Source of the DNA: an uncultured Prevotella sp.
GTDB lineage: Bacteria > Bacteroidota > Bacteroidia > Bacteroidales > Bacteroidaceae
Direction: 5' to 3'
Length of the DNA: 18,677 bases
Assembly (NCBI GenBank): GCA_900769275.1
Contig: CAAGGA010000079.1
Coordinates: forward strand, 1-18,677
Positions 1-7,155 of this stretch are shown here, one piece after another. The translations under genes and the position numbers were made by a program. The notes beneath the pieces are model-generated. The model did not search any database. It was given only the letters and a program-made list of their open reading frames with translations, and was not told the DNA's origin. The first letter of the stretch is position 1. The number at the start of each line of letters is the position of its first letter.

Positions 1-185
1 CTCAAGAGGATGAAGAGGCTGAACCATGGTTGTCATACAAGGTGGGAGACAGTGTGACGCACAAGTCATTTGGCGATGGCGTCATCTCAGCTCTCGACGA
101 CAAGTATATATGGATTAAGTTTGCCACAAACGAAAAGAAATTCCTTTTCCCGCAATGTTTTGAAAAGGGATTCTTCAGTGTATAA
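1..185 (+). CDS. C-terminal fragment of an unidentified protein with a small beta-barrel-like tail
   Basis: An open frame runs from the window edge (first full codon at 3) to TAA at 183-185, giving the last 60 residues of a longer protein. The fragment starts acidic (QEDEEAEPW) and then reads KVGDSVTHKSFGDGVIS, followed by KYIWIKF and KKFLFPQCFEKGF. The pattern 'VGD.V.H..FG.G.V' with a following hydrophobic strand resembles the small SH3/Tudor-like tails found at the C-terminus of UvrD/PcrA helicases and several other bacterial proteins. The FLFPxxFExGF ending is not the UvrD type, so I do not name the parent protein. It is convergent with murF. The coding call is secure because of the motif and clean stop; the function is unknown. 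Confidence 0.75.
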   Translation, partial: QEDEEAEPWLSYKVGDSVTHKSFGDGVISALDDKYIWIKFATNEKKFLFPQCFEKGFFSV

Positions 186-220
186 GGCGGGTTGGGGCAT
201 TTCTTGTTCATCATTGATTA

Positions 221-245
221 TTCTTCGACCTAGTCGAAGAACACC
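221..245. repeat. Dispersed palindrome, copy 1
   Basis: Left arm TTCTTCGAC (221-229), loop CTA, right arm GTCGAAGAA (233-241), then CACC and, one base later, GGGG. The 9-bp stem is perfect. No T-run follows on either strand, so it does not look like an intrinsic terminator. Four more copies in the same orientation lie at 499, 6037, 8396 and 13663. Confidence 0.85.
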
Positions 246-282
246 AGGGGTAGGATTTGGGGGCTGAAAGGGCATGAAAAGC

Positions 283-363
283 AAAAGCGGCGTTTTTACA
301 AAATGATAGCGGCGTTATTGCATTGCAAAAGCTTAGCTTTTACGTTGCAATAACGCCGCTTTT
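283..363. repeat. 22-nt-period repeat block with long hairpin, locus 1
   Basis: Units begin at 283, 305 and 327, exactly 22 bases apart, with an inverted unit from 349. Units 1 and 2 share the core AGCGGCGTT(A/T)TT. Unit 3 is a small palindrome, AAAAGC-TTA-GCTTTT. The last part, AATAACGCCGCTTTT, is the reverse complement of the first unit type. Arms AGCGGCGTTATTGCA (308-322) and TGCAATAACGCCGCT (346-360) pair perfectly over 15 bp, and the inner palindrome stacks in the loop. The block is bracketed by the direct repeat TTTGGGGGCT at 256-265 and 361-370. A sister locus lies at 15662-15749. Confidence 0.85.
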
Positions 364-498
364 GGGGGCTAATATCTATGCTTTTGTTTTACATAGACGT
401 TTTTAACGGTTGTTAATAATTTGTGGCGGATTTTGGGATGATTTTCTTTCTTTTTATCGTTATTTTAGGGGTTGTTGTGACATCTTGATTTTTGGATA

Positions 499-523
499 TT
501 CTTCGACCTGGTCGAAGAACACC
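499..523. repeat. Dispersed palindrome, copy 2
   Basis: Arms TTCTTCGAC (499-507) and GTCGAAGAA (511-519) enclose the loop CTG and are followed by CACC and, shortly after, a run of six G. The stem matches copy 1 exactly and only the loop differs. It lies 76 bases beyond the murF stop codon. Confidence 0.85.
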
Positions 524-532
524 ATAGGGGGG

Positions 533-580
533 ACTGATGAGGGCGAAAGGGGGAAAACTGATGAGGACGGAAGGGAACGG
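533..580. repeat. 24-nt tandem duplication downstream of murF
   Basis: Two adjacent units begin at 533 and 557. Both start ACTGATGAGG and continue with a CG and AAGGG block; they diverge in the last five bases. The unit is purine-rich on the plus strand. No function is assigned. Confidence 0.6.
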
Positions 581-598
581 AGATATCAGGTCATGCAA

Positions 599-1924
599 TC
601 ACAAGGACTCGGGAAGACGATAAAGCCCCGTCGCATTTGAGCCTTTGATTAGGATGCAGAGGTGCTTCAGTGGTCTCTCTGCAATTTCCTGCTTCACTTC
701 CTCTATATTACGGAATTTACGGAATTCGGTATTTGTCTTGGCGAACCCCTCTCCCACTAACCAGACATTGGAAATGTCAGCGTCCTTCAAAAAATCCACC
801 ACCTTCTGATGTTCCTCCTCACTTGTCTCCCCAAGTTCCCGCATTTCTCCGAGAATAGCCATTTTGTTCTCCACTTTCATGTCCCGGAAATTCTGCAATG
901 CAGCATTCATGCTTGTAGGGTTTGCATTGTAGGCATCCACAATAAGCTTGTTGGAGCCGGTAACAGTAAGCTGTGAGCGGTTGTTGCTGGGTATATAGTC
1001 TGTGAGAGCATGACATATCGCTTCTTCCGATATGCCGAAATGGATTCCGACGGTTGCGGCCGCCAACATATTATATATATTGTACGAACCTATAAGATGA
1101 GTATGGACGTTATGAGAGACATTATCCCCTTTCTTGTTTCTCCAGGAGAATTCAAGGAACGGTGCGCATTCCACGACCTGTCCTGTGACGGAATAATCAG
1201 GATTGTCATCTAAGCCATATATAATAAGGTGTAATCCATGAGCGATTTCCTTGAGATATTTGTTTTCACCGTGGATGAACACCCTTGGTTTCTTTTCTTC
1301 ATCTGTAATGACGCATGATTTCGTACGTAGAAAGTCATACAGTTCGCCTTTGGTGCGGATTACTCCCTCAAAAGAGCCAAAGCCCTCAAGGTGTGCCTTT
1401 CCGACGTTTGTTATGATACCGTAGTCGGGATCTGCTATCTCTACGAGAGTCTTTATTTCACCGGGATGGTTGGCTCCCATCTCTATAACGGCAATATCAT
1501 GCTCCTTTGTCAGCCTCAACAACGTCTTTGGCACTCCGATATGATTATTGAAGTTGCCCTGTGTATAGAGCACGTTGTATTTTTGAGAGAGCACCGCAGC
1601 GACAAGTTCCTTTGTAGTGGTCTTTCCGTTTGTTCCCGTGATACCAATAATTGGAGTTCCAAGAGCCCTGCGATGGTAGTTTGCCAGTTGCTGAAGTGTG
1701 GTAAGTACGTCATCAACGAGGATAAAATGTTCGTCTTTGCAATACTCCTTTTCATCAATGACAGCGTATGAGCAACCTGCTTCGATTGCTTTTTCTGCAT
1801 AAACATTACCATCAAAGTTTTCTCCTTTGAGAGCAAAGAAGATACTTCCCTTTGGGCAATCCCTACTATCAGTAGTAATGGTGGGGTGAGACTGGAATAT
1901 TTCGTACAGGGATTCTATGTTCAT
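599..1924 (-). CDS. murF: UDP-N-acetylmuramoyl-tripeptide--D-alanyl-D-alanine ligase MurF
   Basis: Cytoplasmic ATP-dependent Mur ligase that adds D-Ala-D-Ala to the UDP-MurNAc-tripeptide, the last cytoplasmic step of the peptidoglycan pentapeptide precursor. The 441 residues show the Mur order: an N-terminal substrate domain with TDSRD at about 18-22, the ATP-binding loop GITGTNGKTTTK at 94-105, EMGANHPGEI in the central domain, HLEGFGSFEG near the position where Mur ligases carry the conserved lysine, and a C-terminal domain with NRSQ and DAYNANPTSM. The length is close to the usual 450. Start MNIES: the codon is preceded by AAGG four bases upstream. It is the last gene of the argR-led array, 84 bases after proA. 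Ddl, which makes its D-Ala-D-Ala substrate, is encoded in the next array. Confidence 0.97.
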   Translation of the reverse strand: MNIESLYEIFQSHPTITTDSRDCPKGSIFFALKGENFDGNVYAEKAIEAGCSYAVIDEKEYCKDEHFILVDDVLTTLQQLANYHRRALGTPIIGITGTNGKTTTKELVAAVLSQKYNVLYTQGNFNNHIGVPKTLLRLTKEHDIAVIEMGANHPGEIKTLVEIADPDYGIITNVGKAHLEGFGSFEGVIRTKGELYDFLRTKSCVITDEEKKPRVFIHGENKYLKEIAHGLHLIIYGLDDNPDYSVTGQVVECAPFLEFSWRNKKGDNVSHNVHTHLIGSYNIYNMLAAATVGIHFGISEEAICHALTDYIPSNNRSQLTVTGSNKLIVDAYNANPTSMNAALQNFRDMKVENKMAILGEMRELGETSEEEHQKVVDFLKDADISNVWLVGEGFAKTNTEFRKFRNIEEVKQEIAERPLKHLCILIKGSNATGLYRLPESL

Positions 1925-2008
1925 TCTACCTTATTATATATATATTGAAATGATAATAAACAGCCAGCTTTGCAGAATAAAGCCTCGATGGAATCAAAAG
2001 AGGGCTAT

Positions 2009-3181
2009 TCAGGGGCGTATCTGCCCGTCTCCCTCAATCAACCACTTGTATGTAGTGATTTCTTCCAGTGCCATCGGTCCACGCGGTCCAAGTTTCTGGG
2101 TCGATATGCCTATCTCTGCTCCCAGTCCGAACTGTGCCCCATCCGTAAAACTTGTAGGGGCATTGAGATATACACAAGCTGCATCCACCTGAGCCTGAAA
2201 CGCTCGAGCCGTCTCCTTGTTTTCTGTAATGATACATTCACTATGCCCTGAACCATACCTTGCGATATGCTCAACGGCATCCTGAAGCGAATCCACGACT
2301 TTGACAGACAGGTCGTAGGACATCCATTCCGTGCCATAGTTGTCATAATGGAACGTCACCCTGTCTTTCATCGGAGCGAGGAGGGCATCAATATCCCCCA
2401 CCCTATCCTTATGCACGAGCAGACAGTCAAGGGCATTGCACACGGAAACACGTCGTGTCTTTGCATTGTTTATGATGCGTATTCCCTTTTCAAGGTCTCC
2501 GTCTTTGTCGAAATAAGCATGTACGACTCCTGCTCCAGTCTCGATGACCGGAATCCTTGCGTTGTCTCTCACAAAGTCTATGAGCCTGCGTCCGCCCCGC
2601 GGAATGCACACATCGACATATCCGACAGCATTGAGCATCTCTCCAGTAGCCTCATGTGTAGCGGGAAGCAGAGCGACGACGTTGGTATCCACGTCAAAGT
2701 CTCTCAGTATCTTGTGAATAAGAGCGACGATAGCCTTATTGGAGTCATCGGCATCGCGACCTCCTTTCAGTATGCAGGCATTTCCGCTTTTGAAACAAAG
2801 CGAGAATACATCGAAGGCGACATTAGGGCGTGCCTCAAAGACCATGCCTATTACGCCGAAAGGTACAGAGACTCTGCGCAGGTGCAATCCATTATCAAGC
2901 ACCTTGTCTTTCAGCACTCTTCCAAGAGGTGAGGGCAGTGCAGCAACGTGTCGCATATCAGAAGCTATTCCCTCAAGGCGAGAATGATTAAGCAACAGGC
3001 GGTCATATAAAGGATTCGTCTTTTCCATTCTTGACAGGTCCTGTGCATTTGCCTGAAGCAGCATAGACTCATTTTCAATGATGGCTTCAGCCAAAGCGAT
3101 AAGTATCTCATCACGTTGCTTATCGGGAATAAGAGCCAGAGAACGGCTTGCTTTTCTTACTTGTTCAAAAATAGGATTCAT
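2009..3181 (-). CDS. proA: Gamma-glutamyl phosphate reductase ProA
   Basis: NADPH-dependent reductase that converts gamma-glutamyl phosphate to glutamate-5-semialdehyde, the second step of proline synthesis. It belongs to the aldehyde dehydrogenase superfamily. Visible motifs include VSVPFGVIGMVFEARPNV at about 104-121, KGGRDADDSN at 139-148, and the catalytic cysteine in RVSVCNALDC (Cys248). The 390 residues are somewhat shorter than E. coli ProA (about 417). The start codon overlaps the proB stop in an ATGA junction (3178-3181), indicating translational coupling with the kinase whose labile product it consumes. Confidence 0.97.
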   Translation of the reverse strand: MNPIFEQVRKASRSLALIPDKQRDEILIALAEAIIENESMLLQANAQDLSRMEKTNPLYDRLLLNHSRLEGIASDMRHVAALPSPLGRVLKDKVLDNGLHLRRVSVPFGVIGMVFEARPNVAFDVFSLCFKSGNACILKGGRDADDSNKAIVALIHKILRDFDVDTNVVALLPATHEATGEMLNAVGYVDVCIPRGGRRLIDFVRDNARIPVIETGAGVVHAYFDKDGDLEKGIRIINNAKTRRVSVCNALDCLLVHKDRVGDIDALLAPMKDRVTFHYDNYGTEWMSYDLSVKVVDSLQDAVEHIARYGSGHSECIITENKETARAFQAQVDAACVYLNAPTSFTDGAQFGLGAEIGISTQKLGPRGPMALEEITTYKWLIEGDGQIRP

Positions 3182-3951
3182 TGTTTAGGTAAAAATTCCG
3201 TATGAATTGTTTCATCACCATTTTCCATCAGCGACCTCAGGATACCAGGTCTGTTACCATTTGCAATGATAACCTTGATACCTGCATCAGCAGTCCTTCT
3301 GGCAGTGTTGTATTTCGACTCCATCCCCCCTCGTCCGGCAGAACTCCTTGAAGGCAGAATATATCTCTCAAGACTCTCGTCCGGCTCAACATAACGAATG
3401 ACCTCAGCGTCCGGGTCTGTAGGATTGCCTGTGTAGATACCGTCAATATTTGACAGGAGGATAAGCGTTTCAGCATTCATCATCTGGGCTATTAGACCGG
3501 AGAGCTCGTCATTGTCCGTAAACATCAGTTCGGTAACACAGACGGTATCGTTCTCATTAACAATAGGAATGACACCATTCTGCAGCATCACCTCCATGCA
3601 AGCCTGCTGATTGCGGTATTGCTCCTCTGTCTGGAAATTCTCCTTCATGGTCAATACCTGCCCGACATGGATATTATATTCACGAAAGAGATCGTAATAG
3701 AGATTGACCAGCTTAACCTGTCCAATGGCAGAGAACAACTGCCTTTGTTCCACGGTATCGAGGTGATGGTCTATCTGCAGTTCTCTCCGTCCACAAGCCA
3801 CGGCTCCTGAACTGACGAGGATGACCTCATACCCATGCCATCTCATCCACGCTATCTGATCGACAAGCGATGACATACGGGTGATATCGAGTTTTCCACT
3901 ATCTGTGGTCAGCACATTGGAACCGACCTTTACAACAATCCTTTTCATCAT
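3178..3951 (-). CDS. proB: Glutamate 5-kinase ProB, short form without PUA domain
   Basis: Phosphorylates glutamate on its gamma-carboxyl with ATP, the first and usually feedback-regulated step of proline synthesis. The amino acid kinase fold is complete: KVGSNVLT (8-15), VSSGAVACG (46-54), NENDTV (132-137), FTDNDELSG (144-152) and GRGGMESK (207-214). The protein stops at 257 residues, whereas E. coli ProB has about 367 with a C-terminal PUA domain. The PUA domain is absent and no remnant follows, because proA begins inside the stop codon. Two adjacent ATG codons (3951 and 3948) are possible starts, five bases after the proC stop or slightly further. Confidence 0.96.
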   Translation of the reverse strand: MMKRIVVKVGSNVLTTDSGKLDITRMSSLVDQIAWMRWHGYEVILVSSGAVACGRRELQIDHHLDTVEQRQLFSAIGQVKLVNLYYDLFREYNIHVGQVLTMKENFQTEEQYRNQQACMEVMLQNGVIPIVNENDTVCVTELMFTDNDELSGLIAQMMNAETLILLSNIDGIYTGNPTDPDAEVIRYVEPDESLERYILPSRSSAGRGGMESKYNTARRTADAGIKVIIANGNRPGILRSLMENGDETIHTEFLPKQ

Positions 3952-3956
3952 TTTTC

Positions 3957-4736
3957 TTATTTCAGTCCTGCTTTCAGGCTTTTTATCACAGCAGAATTGA
4001 ATCCGGAATGATCCAGTTCGTTAAGTCCCTTGATGGTAACGCCTCCCGGTGTCGTCACCCTGTCGATGGCTTCCTCCGGATGCCACCCGGTCTCCTTTAG
4101 CAGAGATACCGCTCCCTGCATGGTCTGCAATGCTATCTGCTTTGCCTGCTGAGGGTAAAATCCCATCTCGCATCCACCCTCCATCTGTGCACGTATATAT
4201 CTCATGACATACGCTATGCCACAACTTGCCATCATCATTCCCGGACCTACAAGGTTTTCCGTCACGACAAGAGTATCACCACACAGGTCATATAGTTTCT
4301 TTACCTTGGCGAGTGCAGTTTCAGTCGTGCTTTCTCCCTTTGCAATAAAACTCATACTCGCCCCAAACTCGGCAGCAATATTTGGGATAACATAGCAATA
4401 TTGTCCGTCTGCGCCCAATTCTTCAGCCAATTTGTCAGTAGTAAAGTTTGCCGCATCAGAAACGACAACCTGCTTCTCGGTATCTACCGTCTCCCTAATC
4501 TCGCCCAGCACAACGGGCATAAGCCAAGGTTTCACTACCAAGACGATGATGTCAGCACCTTTTACAGCCTCGACATTATCAGTAGTAGTACGAAGAGAAG
4601 GATACTTCTCCTTGAACTGTGCAAGAATGTTCTCATTCTTATCAGCTATTGTTATTGAGTCAAGAGCACCACTCTTTGCCCATCCATGGATAAGAGCACC
4701 GCCCATATTTCCAGCTCCAATTACAGTTATTTTCAT
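3957..4736 (-). CDS. proC: Pyrroline-5-carboxylate reductase ProC
   Basis: Reduces pyrroline-5-carboxylate to proline with NAD(P)H, the last step of proline synthesis. From the chosen start the protein is 259 residues. It opens directly with the Rossmann motif MKITVIGAGNMG, followed by VVKPW in the central sheet, the helix MMASCGIAYVMRYI corresponding to the family's GSGPAY segment, and the signature TTPGGVTIKGL with an LDHSGF tail. The frame also allows an upstream ATG at 4784, which would add 16 residues (MKRTISALLQQKCTKE) in front of the Rossmann strand. Family members normally begin at the strand, so I prefer 4736. proB follows five bases downstream. Confidence 0.95.
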   Translation of the reverse strand: MKITVIGAGNMGGALIHGWAKSGALDSITIADKNENILAQFKEKYPSLRTTTDNVEAVKGADIIVLVVKPWLMPVVLGEIRETVDTEKQVVVSDAANFTTDKLAEELGADGQYCYVIPNIAAEFGASMSFIAKGESTTETALAKVKKLYDLCGDTLVVTENLVGPGMMMASCGIAYVMRYIRAQMEGGCEMGFYPQQAKQIALQTMQGAVSLLKETGWHPEEAIDRVTTPGGVTIKGLNELDHSGFNSAVIKSLKAGLK

Positions 4737-4761
4737 TTCTTTTGTGCATTTTTGTTGTAAT

Positions 4762-4802
4762 AATGCTGATATTGTGCGTTTCATTCAGAATGCCGATATT
4801 GT
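4762..4802. repeat. Short direct repeat at the argD/proC junction
   Basis: AATGCTGATATTGT (4762-4775) and AATGCCGATATTGT (4789-4802) match at 13 of 14 bases with a 27-base offset. The second copy overlaps the argD stop codon and the first lies in the proC leader. It may be a small local duplication. Confidence 0.55.
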
Positions 4803-5956
4803 CAAAGGACAGCCTTAAGGCGGGCTATAAAGTCATCAGCCTCAACCATGGTAAGACAGAGTGGGGGAAGCAGTCTTAGTACATTAGTTCCAGAGCATCC
4901 TGTAAAGCAATGCTGTTCCTTAATAAGCCGGGTGCGTGGTTCCTTGTACGGAACATCAAGCTCAATGCCAATCATCAGACCCTTACCACGGACATCTATC
5001 ACGTGTGGCAGGTTTCCCGCTTTCATCTCAGCAGTCAGCGTCTCAATGATATACGTGCCAACCTTGTCAGTATTCTCTACAAGGTTCTCGTTCTCCATAA
5101 TATCGAGTACGGCGAGAGCTCCTGCACATCCGAGGTGGTTGCCACCGAATGTCGTTCCGAGTTGTCCAAATACAGGTTTGAACATTGGAGAGATAAGTAC
5201 AGCGCCCATAGGATAGCCGTTGCATATACCTTTTGCCATGGTAATCATATCAGGAGCGAGCGATTTATCGCCCTGTGTCAGCCATTGGTGAGCGAAGAAT
5301 CTTCCGCTTCTTCCATAGCCGCACTGTATCTCGTCACAGATGAGGACGGTGCCGTTTGCGGTACACAGTTCGCGTAATCCTTTGTAAAACTCAGGTGATA
5401 CCATTCGTATTCCGCCTACTCCCTGGATACATTCTATTATTACAGCGCAGACATCACCTTTCTCTATCTCCCTCTTCCATGGCTCAAGGTCGTTGAGCGG
5501 GAGGTATGTGACGTGGTTGTTTGCGTTGATTGGCGCAATAATCTTAGGGTTATTTGTGGCTTCTACGGCAAGGGAAGTCCTCCCGTGGAATGCTTTTTCC
5601 AGCGATAGGACACGTGTTCTGCCGTTGTGGAAAGAAGCGAGCTTCAGCGCATTCTCATTAGCCTCAGCACCGGAGTTGATGAGAAAGAGCTGATAATCGT
5701 CATATCCGCACGCCTTGCCGAGTCGCTCAGCGAGTTCTTTCTGCAATGGATTCTGTACTGAGTTGCTGTAAAAACCGAGTTTATTGAGTTGTGCGGTCAA
5801 TGATTCTACATAGTGTGGGTGGCAATGTCCTACGCTTATCACAGCGTGTCCGCCGTAAAGGTCAAGGTATTCCTGACCTTTATCGTCCCATACTTTGCAT
5901 CCTTTGCCATGGTCAATGGCAATATCGAAAAGGGGATATACTTCGAAGAGTGGCAT
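4802..5956 (-). CDS. argD: Acetylornithine (or succinylornithine) aminotransferase ArgD
   Basis: PLP-dependent class III aminotransferase that converts the N-acylglutamate semialdehyde made by ArgC into N-acylornithine, using glutamate as amino donor. The 384 residues show LYGGHAVISVGHCHP (34-48), the phosphate-binding NSGAEANENALKLA (94-107), the AFHGRT segment (122-127), DEIQCGYGRSG (208-218) and the Schiff-base lysine in MAKGICNGYP (Lys242). Some Bacteroidota, such as Bacteroides fragilis, use N-succinyl rather than N-acetyl intermediates, so the acyl group here cannot be read from the sequence. The start fits the family N-terminus (MPLFEVYPLFD). Its leader is unusual: a low-complexity C-rich tract of the mRNA ends six bases before the ATG, with no Shine-Dalgarno sequence. 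Confidence 0.96.
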   Translation of the reverse strand: MPLFEVYPLFDIAIDHGKGCKVWDDKGQEYLDLYGGHAVISVGHCHPHYVESLTAQLNKLGFYSNSVQNPLQKELAERLGKACGYDDYQLFLINSGAEANENALKLASFHNGRTRVLSLEKAFHGRTSLAVEATNNPKIIAPINANNHVTYLPLNDLEPWKREIEKGDVCAVIIECIQGVGGIRMVSPEFYKGLRELCTANGTVLICDEIQCGYGRSGRFFAHQWLTQGDKSLAPDMITMAKGICNGYPMGAVLISPMFKPVFGQLGTTFGGNHLGCAGALAVLDIMENENLVENTDKVGTYIIETLTAEMKAGNLPHVIDVRGKGLMIGIELDVPYKEPRTRLIKEQHCFTGCSGTNVLRLLPPLCLTMVEADDFIARLKAVL

Positions 5957-5962
5957 ATTCTT

Positions 5963-6036
5963 GGGGGTTATGGGTTGGGGGTTATGGGTTATGTGGTGGG
6001 GGTTATGGGTTATTGGTTGTAGGATGGGGGTTTGGG
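5963..6036 (+). repeat. G-rich telomere-like tract with quadruplex potential
   Basis: On the plus strand this stretch is a chain of GGGTTAT and GGGGGTT units. It has eight runs of three to five G; the first six are mostly separated by 2-4 bases (TTAT, TT, TTAT), with two longer interruptions. It satisfies the usual G3-loop-G3 quadruplex pattern. The transcript of argC-argD carries the C-rich complement. It runs from six bases before the argD start codon directly into palindrome copy 3. Confidence 0.75.
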
Positions 6037-6061
6037 TTCTTCGACTTGGTCGAGGAATACC
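6037..6061. repeat. Dispersed palindrome, copy 3
   Basis: Arms TTCTTCGAC (6037-6045) and GTCGAGGAA (6049-6057) enclose TTG and are followed by TACC. One pair has become a T-G wobble relative to copies 1 and 2. It lies between argC and argD, touching the G-rich tract on its left, the reverse of copies 1, 2 and 4 where the G-run lies to the right. Confidence 0.75.
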
Positions 6062-6086
6062 TCATCTATTATATTGCAGAGAGGGG

Positions 6087-7103
6087 TCAGAATGCCGTGG
6101 CTTTCAGGCTGAGACCTGTCTTCTCATCTATGCCGAACATGATGTTCATATTCTGCACGGCCTGACCTACGGCACCTTTCAGGAGATTGTCAATCATCGT
6201 AGTGACCACTATCTTCTTGCCGAAGACCTCTGCATGAACGAGAGCCTTGTTGGTATTGACTACCTGCTTGAGGTCGAGAGCCTTGTCAGAATAATGCGTA
6301 AAGGCGGCATCCTTGAAGAAATCCTTATACATTGCTACGATGTTGCTCTCCACCGGAGCTTCATCACAGGTGATAACCTCAGTGCAGAAGATACCTCTTG
6401 CAAAGTCACCGCGATAAGGAATGAAATCCACGGTGATGCCATCTCCGGCATATCCCTCATCAAGAGTATCTATCGCCCGTGGTGCGGATGCAGGGCGCAA
6501 CTCGTTCAATGTCTGACATATCTCATGCAGATGCTGATGTGTAAAGAGTTTATAGACAGAGAAATTGTTGTTGCGCCATGAGAAATGTGTCGTAGCTCCA
6601 GGCTTCTGTCCTGCTCCCGTGGAGCCTGTAACGGCATTGACTGCAATGTCATGCGTGAGAAGCCCAGCCTTTGCAAGCGGAAGCAATCCCTCCTGAATAC
6701 AGGTAGCGAAACATCCGGGGTTGGCAAGATGCTTACACTTGGCTATTTCCTTGCGATGTATCTCCGGCAGACCATAGACATAATCGTGATTGCCCTTGAT
6801 GCGGAAGTCCTGTGCAAGGTCAATAATCCTTACGTTATCAGGAATAGTATGTTCCTTGAGAAACGCCTCACTCTTGCCATGACCGAAGCAGAAGAACACT
6901 ACATCTACCTTGTCAAAAGGCATCTCGTCGGTGAAAGTCAGTTCGGTATCACCGATAAGTCCCTCGTGAACATCATACACCTTATTACCAGCATTCGACT
7001 CACTGTTTGCGAATACTATTTCCGCTTCGGGATGGTTAACCAATAACCTTATGAGTTCGCCTCCGGTATATCCGGCAGCTCCAAGAATTCCTACTTTTAT
7101 CAT
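6087..7103 (-). CDS. argC: N-acetyl-gamma-glutamyl-phosphate reductase ArgC
   Basis: NADPH-dependent reductase that converts N-acylglutamyl-5-phosphate to the semialdehyde in arginine synthesis. The 338 residues begin with the nucleotide-binding GILGAAGYTGGEL (5-17). The catalytic cysteine lies in NPGCFAT (Cys131), followed by VTGSTGAGQKPG and HFSWRNNN, which match the family's substrate-binding region, and HQHLHEI. It follows argG by 52 bases and precedes argD by 130 bases, the longer gap being occupied by two repeat elements. The acyl group (acetyl or succinyl) is not determined by visible motifs. Confidence 0.97.
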   Translation of the reverse strand: MIKVGILGAAGYTGGELIRLLVNHPEAEIVFANSESNAGNKVYDVHEGLIGDTELTFTDEMPFDKVDVVFFCFGHGKSEAFLKEHTIPDNVRIIDLAQDFRIKGNHDYVYGLPEIHRKEIAKCKHLANPGCFATCIQEGLLPLAKAGLLTHDIAVNAVTGSTGAGQKPGATTHFSWRNNNFSVYKLFTHQHLHEICQTLNELRPASAPRAIDTLDEGYAGDGITVDFIPYRGDFARGIFCTEVITCDEAPVESNIVAMYKDFFKDAAFTHYSDKALDLKQVVNTNKALVHAEVFGKKIVVTTMIDNLLKGAVGQAVQNMNIMFGIDEKTGLSLKATAF

Positions 7104-7155
7104 ATTTTCTTTACAAGTGCAGGTGGCACAATACCCCCATGATTATTCACACAGA

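Larger units (their letters stand above)
186..598. other. Gene-free convergent intergenic region filled with repeats
   Basis: This 413-base interval separates the 3' end of the first gene (+) from the 3' end of murF (-). I see no credible coding frame. It contains two copies of the GTCGAAGA palindrome, one 22-nt-period repeat block with a long hairpin, and a 24-nt tandem duplication next to murF. The hairpin at 308-360 is followed on the minus strand by a short T-rich stretch, so it may end murF transcription, but it is not a classic terminator. Confidence 0.7.

Noticed and set aside
221..245. GTCGAAGA palindromes as intrinsic terminators
   Set aside because: No copy is followed by a T-run in the direction of transcription; on the plus strand (C/T)ACC follows and on the minus strand mostly A.
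533..580. Hammerhead ribozyme-like core CTGATGA followed by CGAAA in the tandem unit
   Set aside because: The region between the two core pieces can form at most one base pair, the second copy lacks GAAA, and no flanking stems or cleavage-site strand were found.
2267..2932. Long plus-strand frame of 221 codons opposite proA
   Set aside because: It is a shadow of proA, whose motifs and length are fully conserved, and it has no recognisable motif of its own. The other long opposite-strand frames were rejected for the same reason.
4737..4784. Upstream start for proC at 4784
   Set aside because: It would put 16 polar residues before the Rossmann strand; the ATG at 4736 gives the family N-terminus. 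It is kept only as an alternative.
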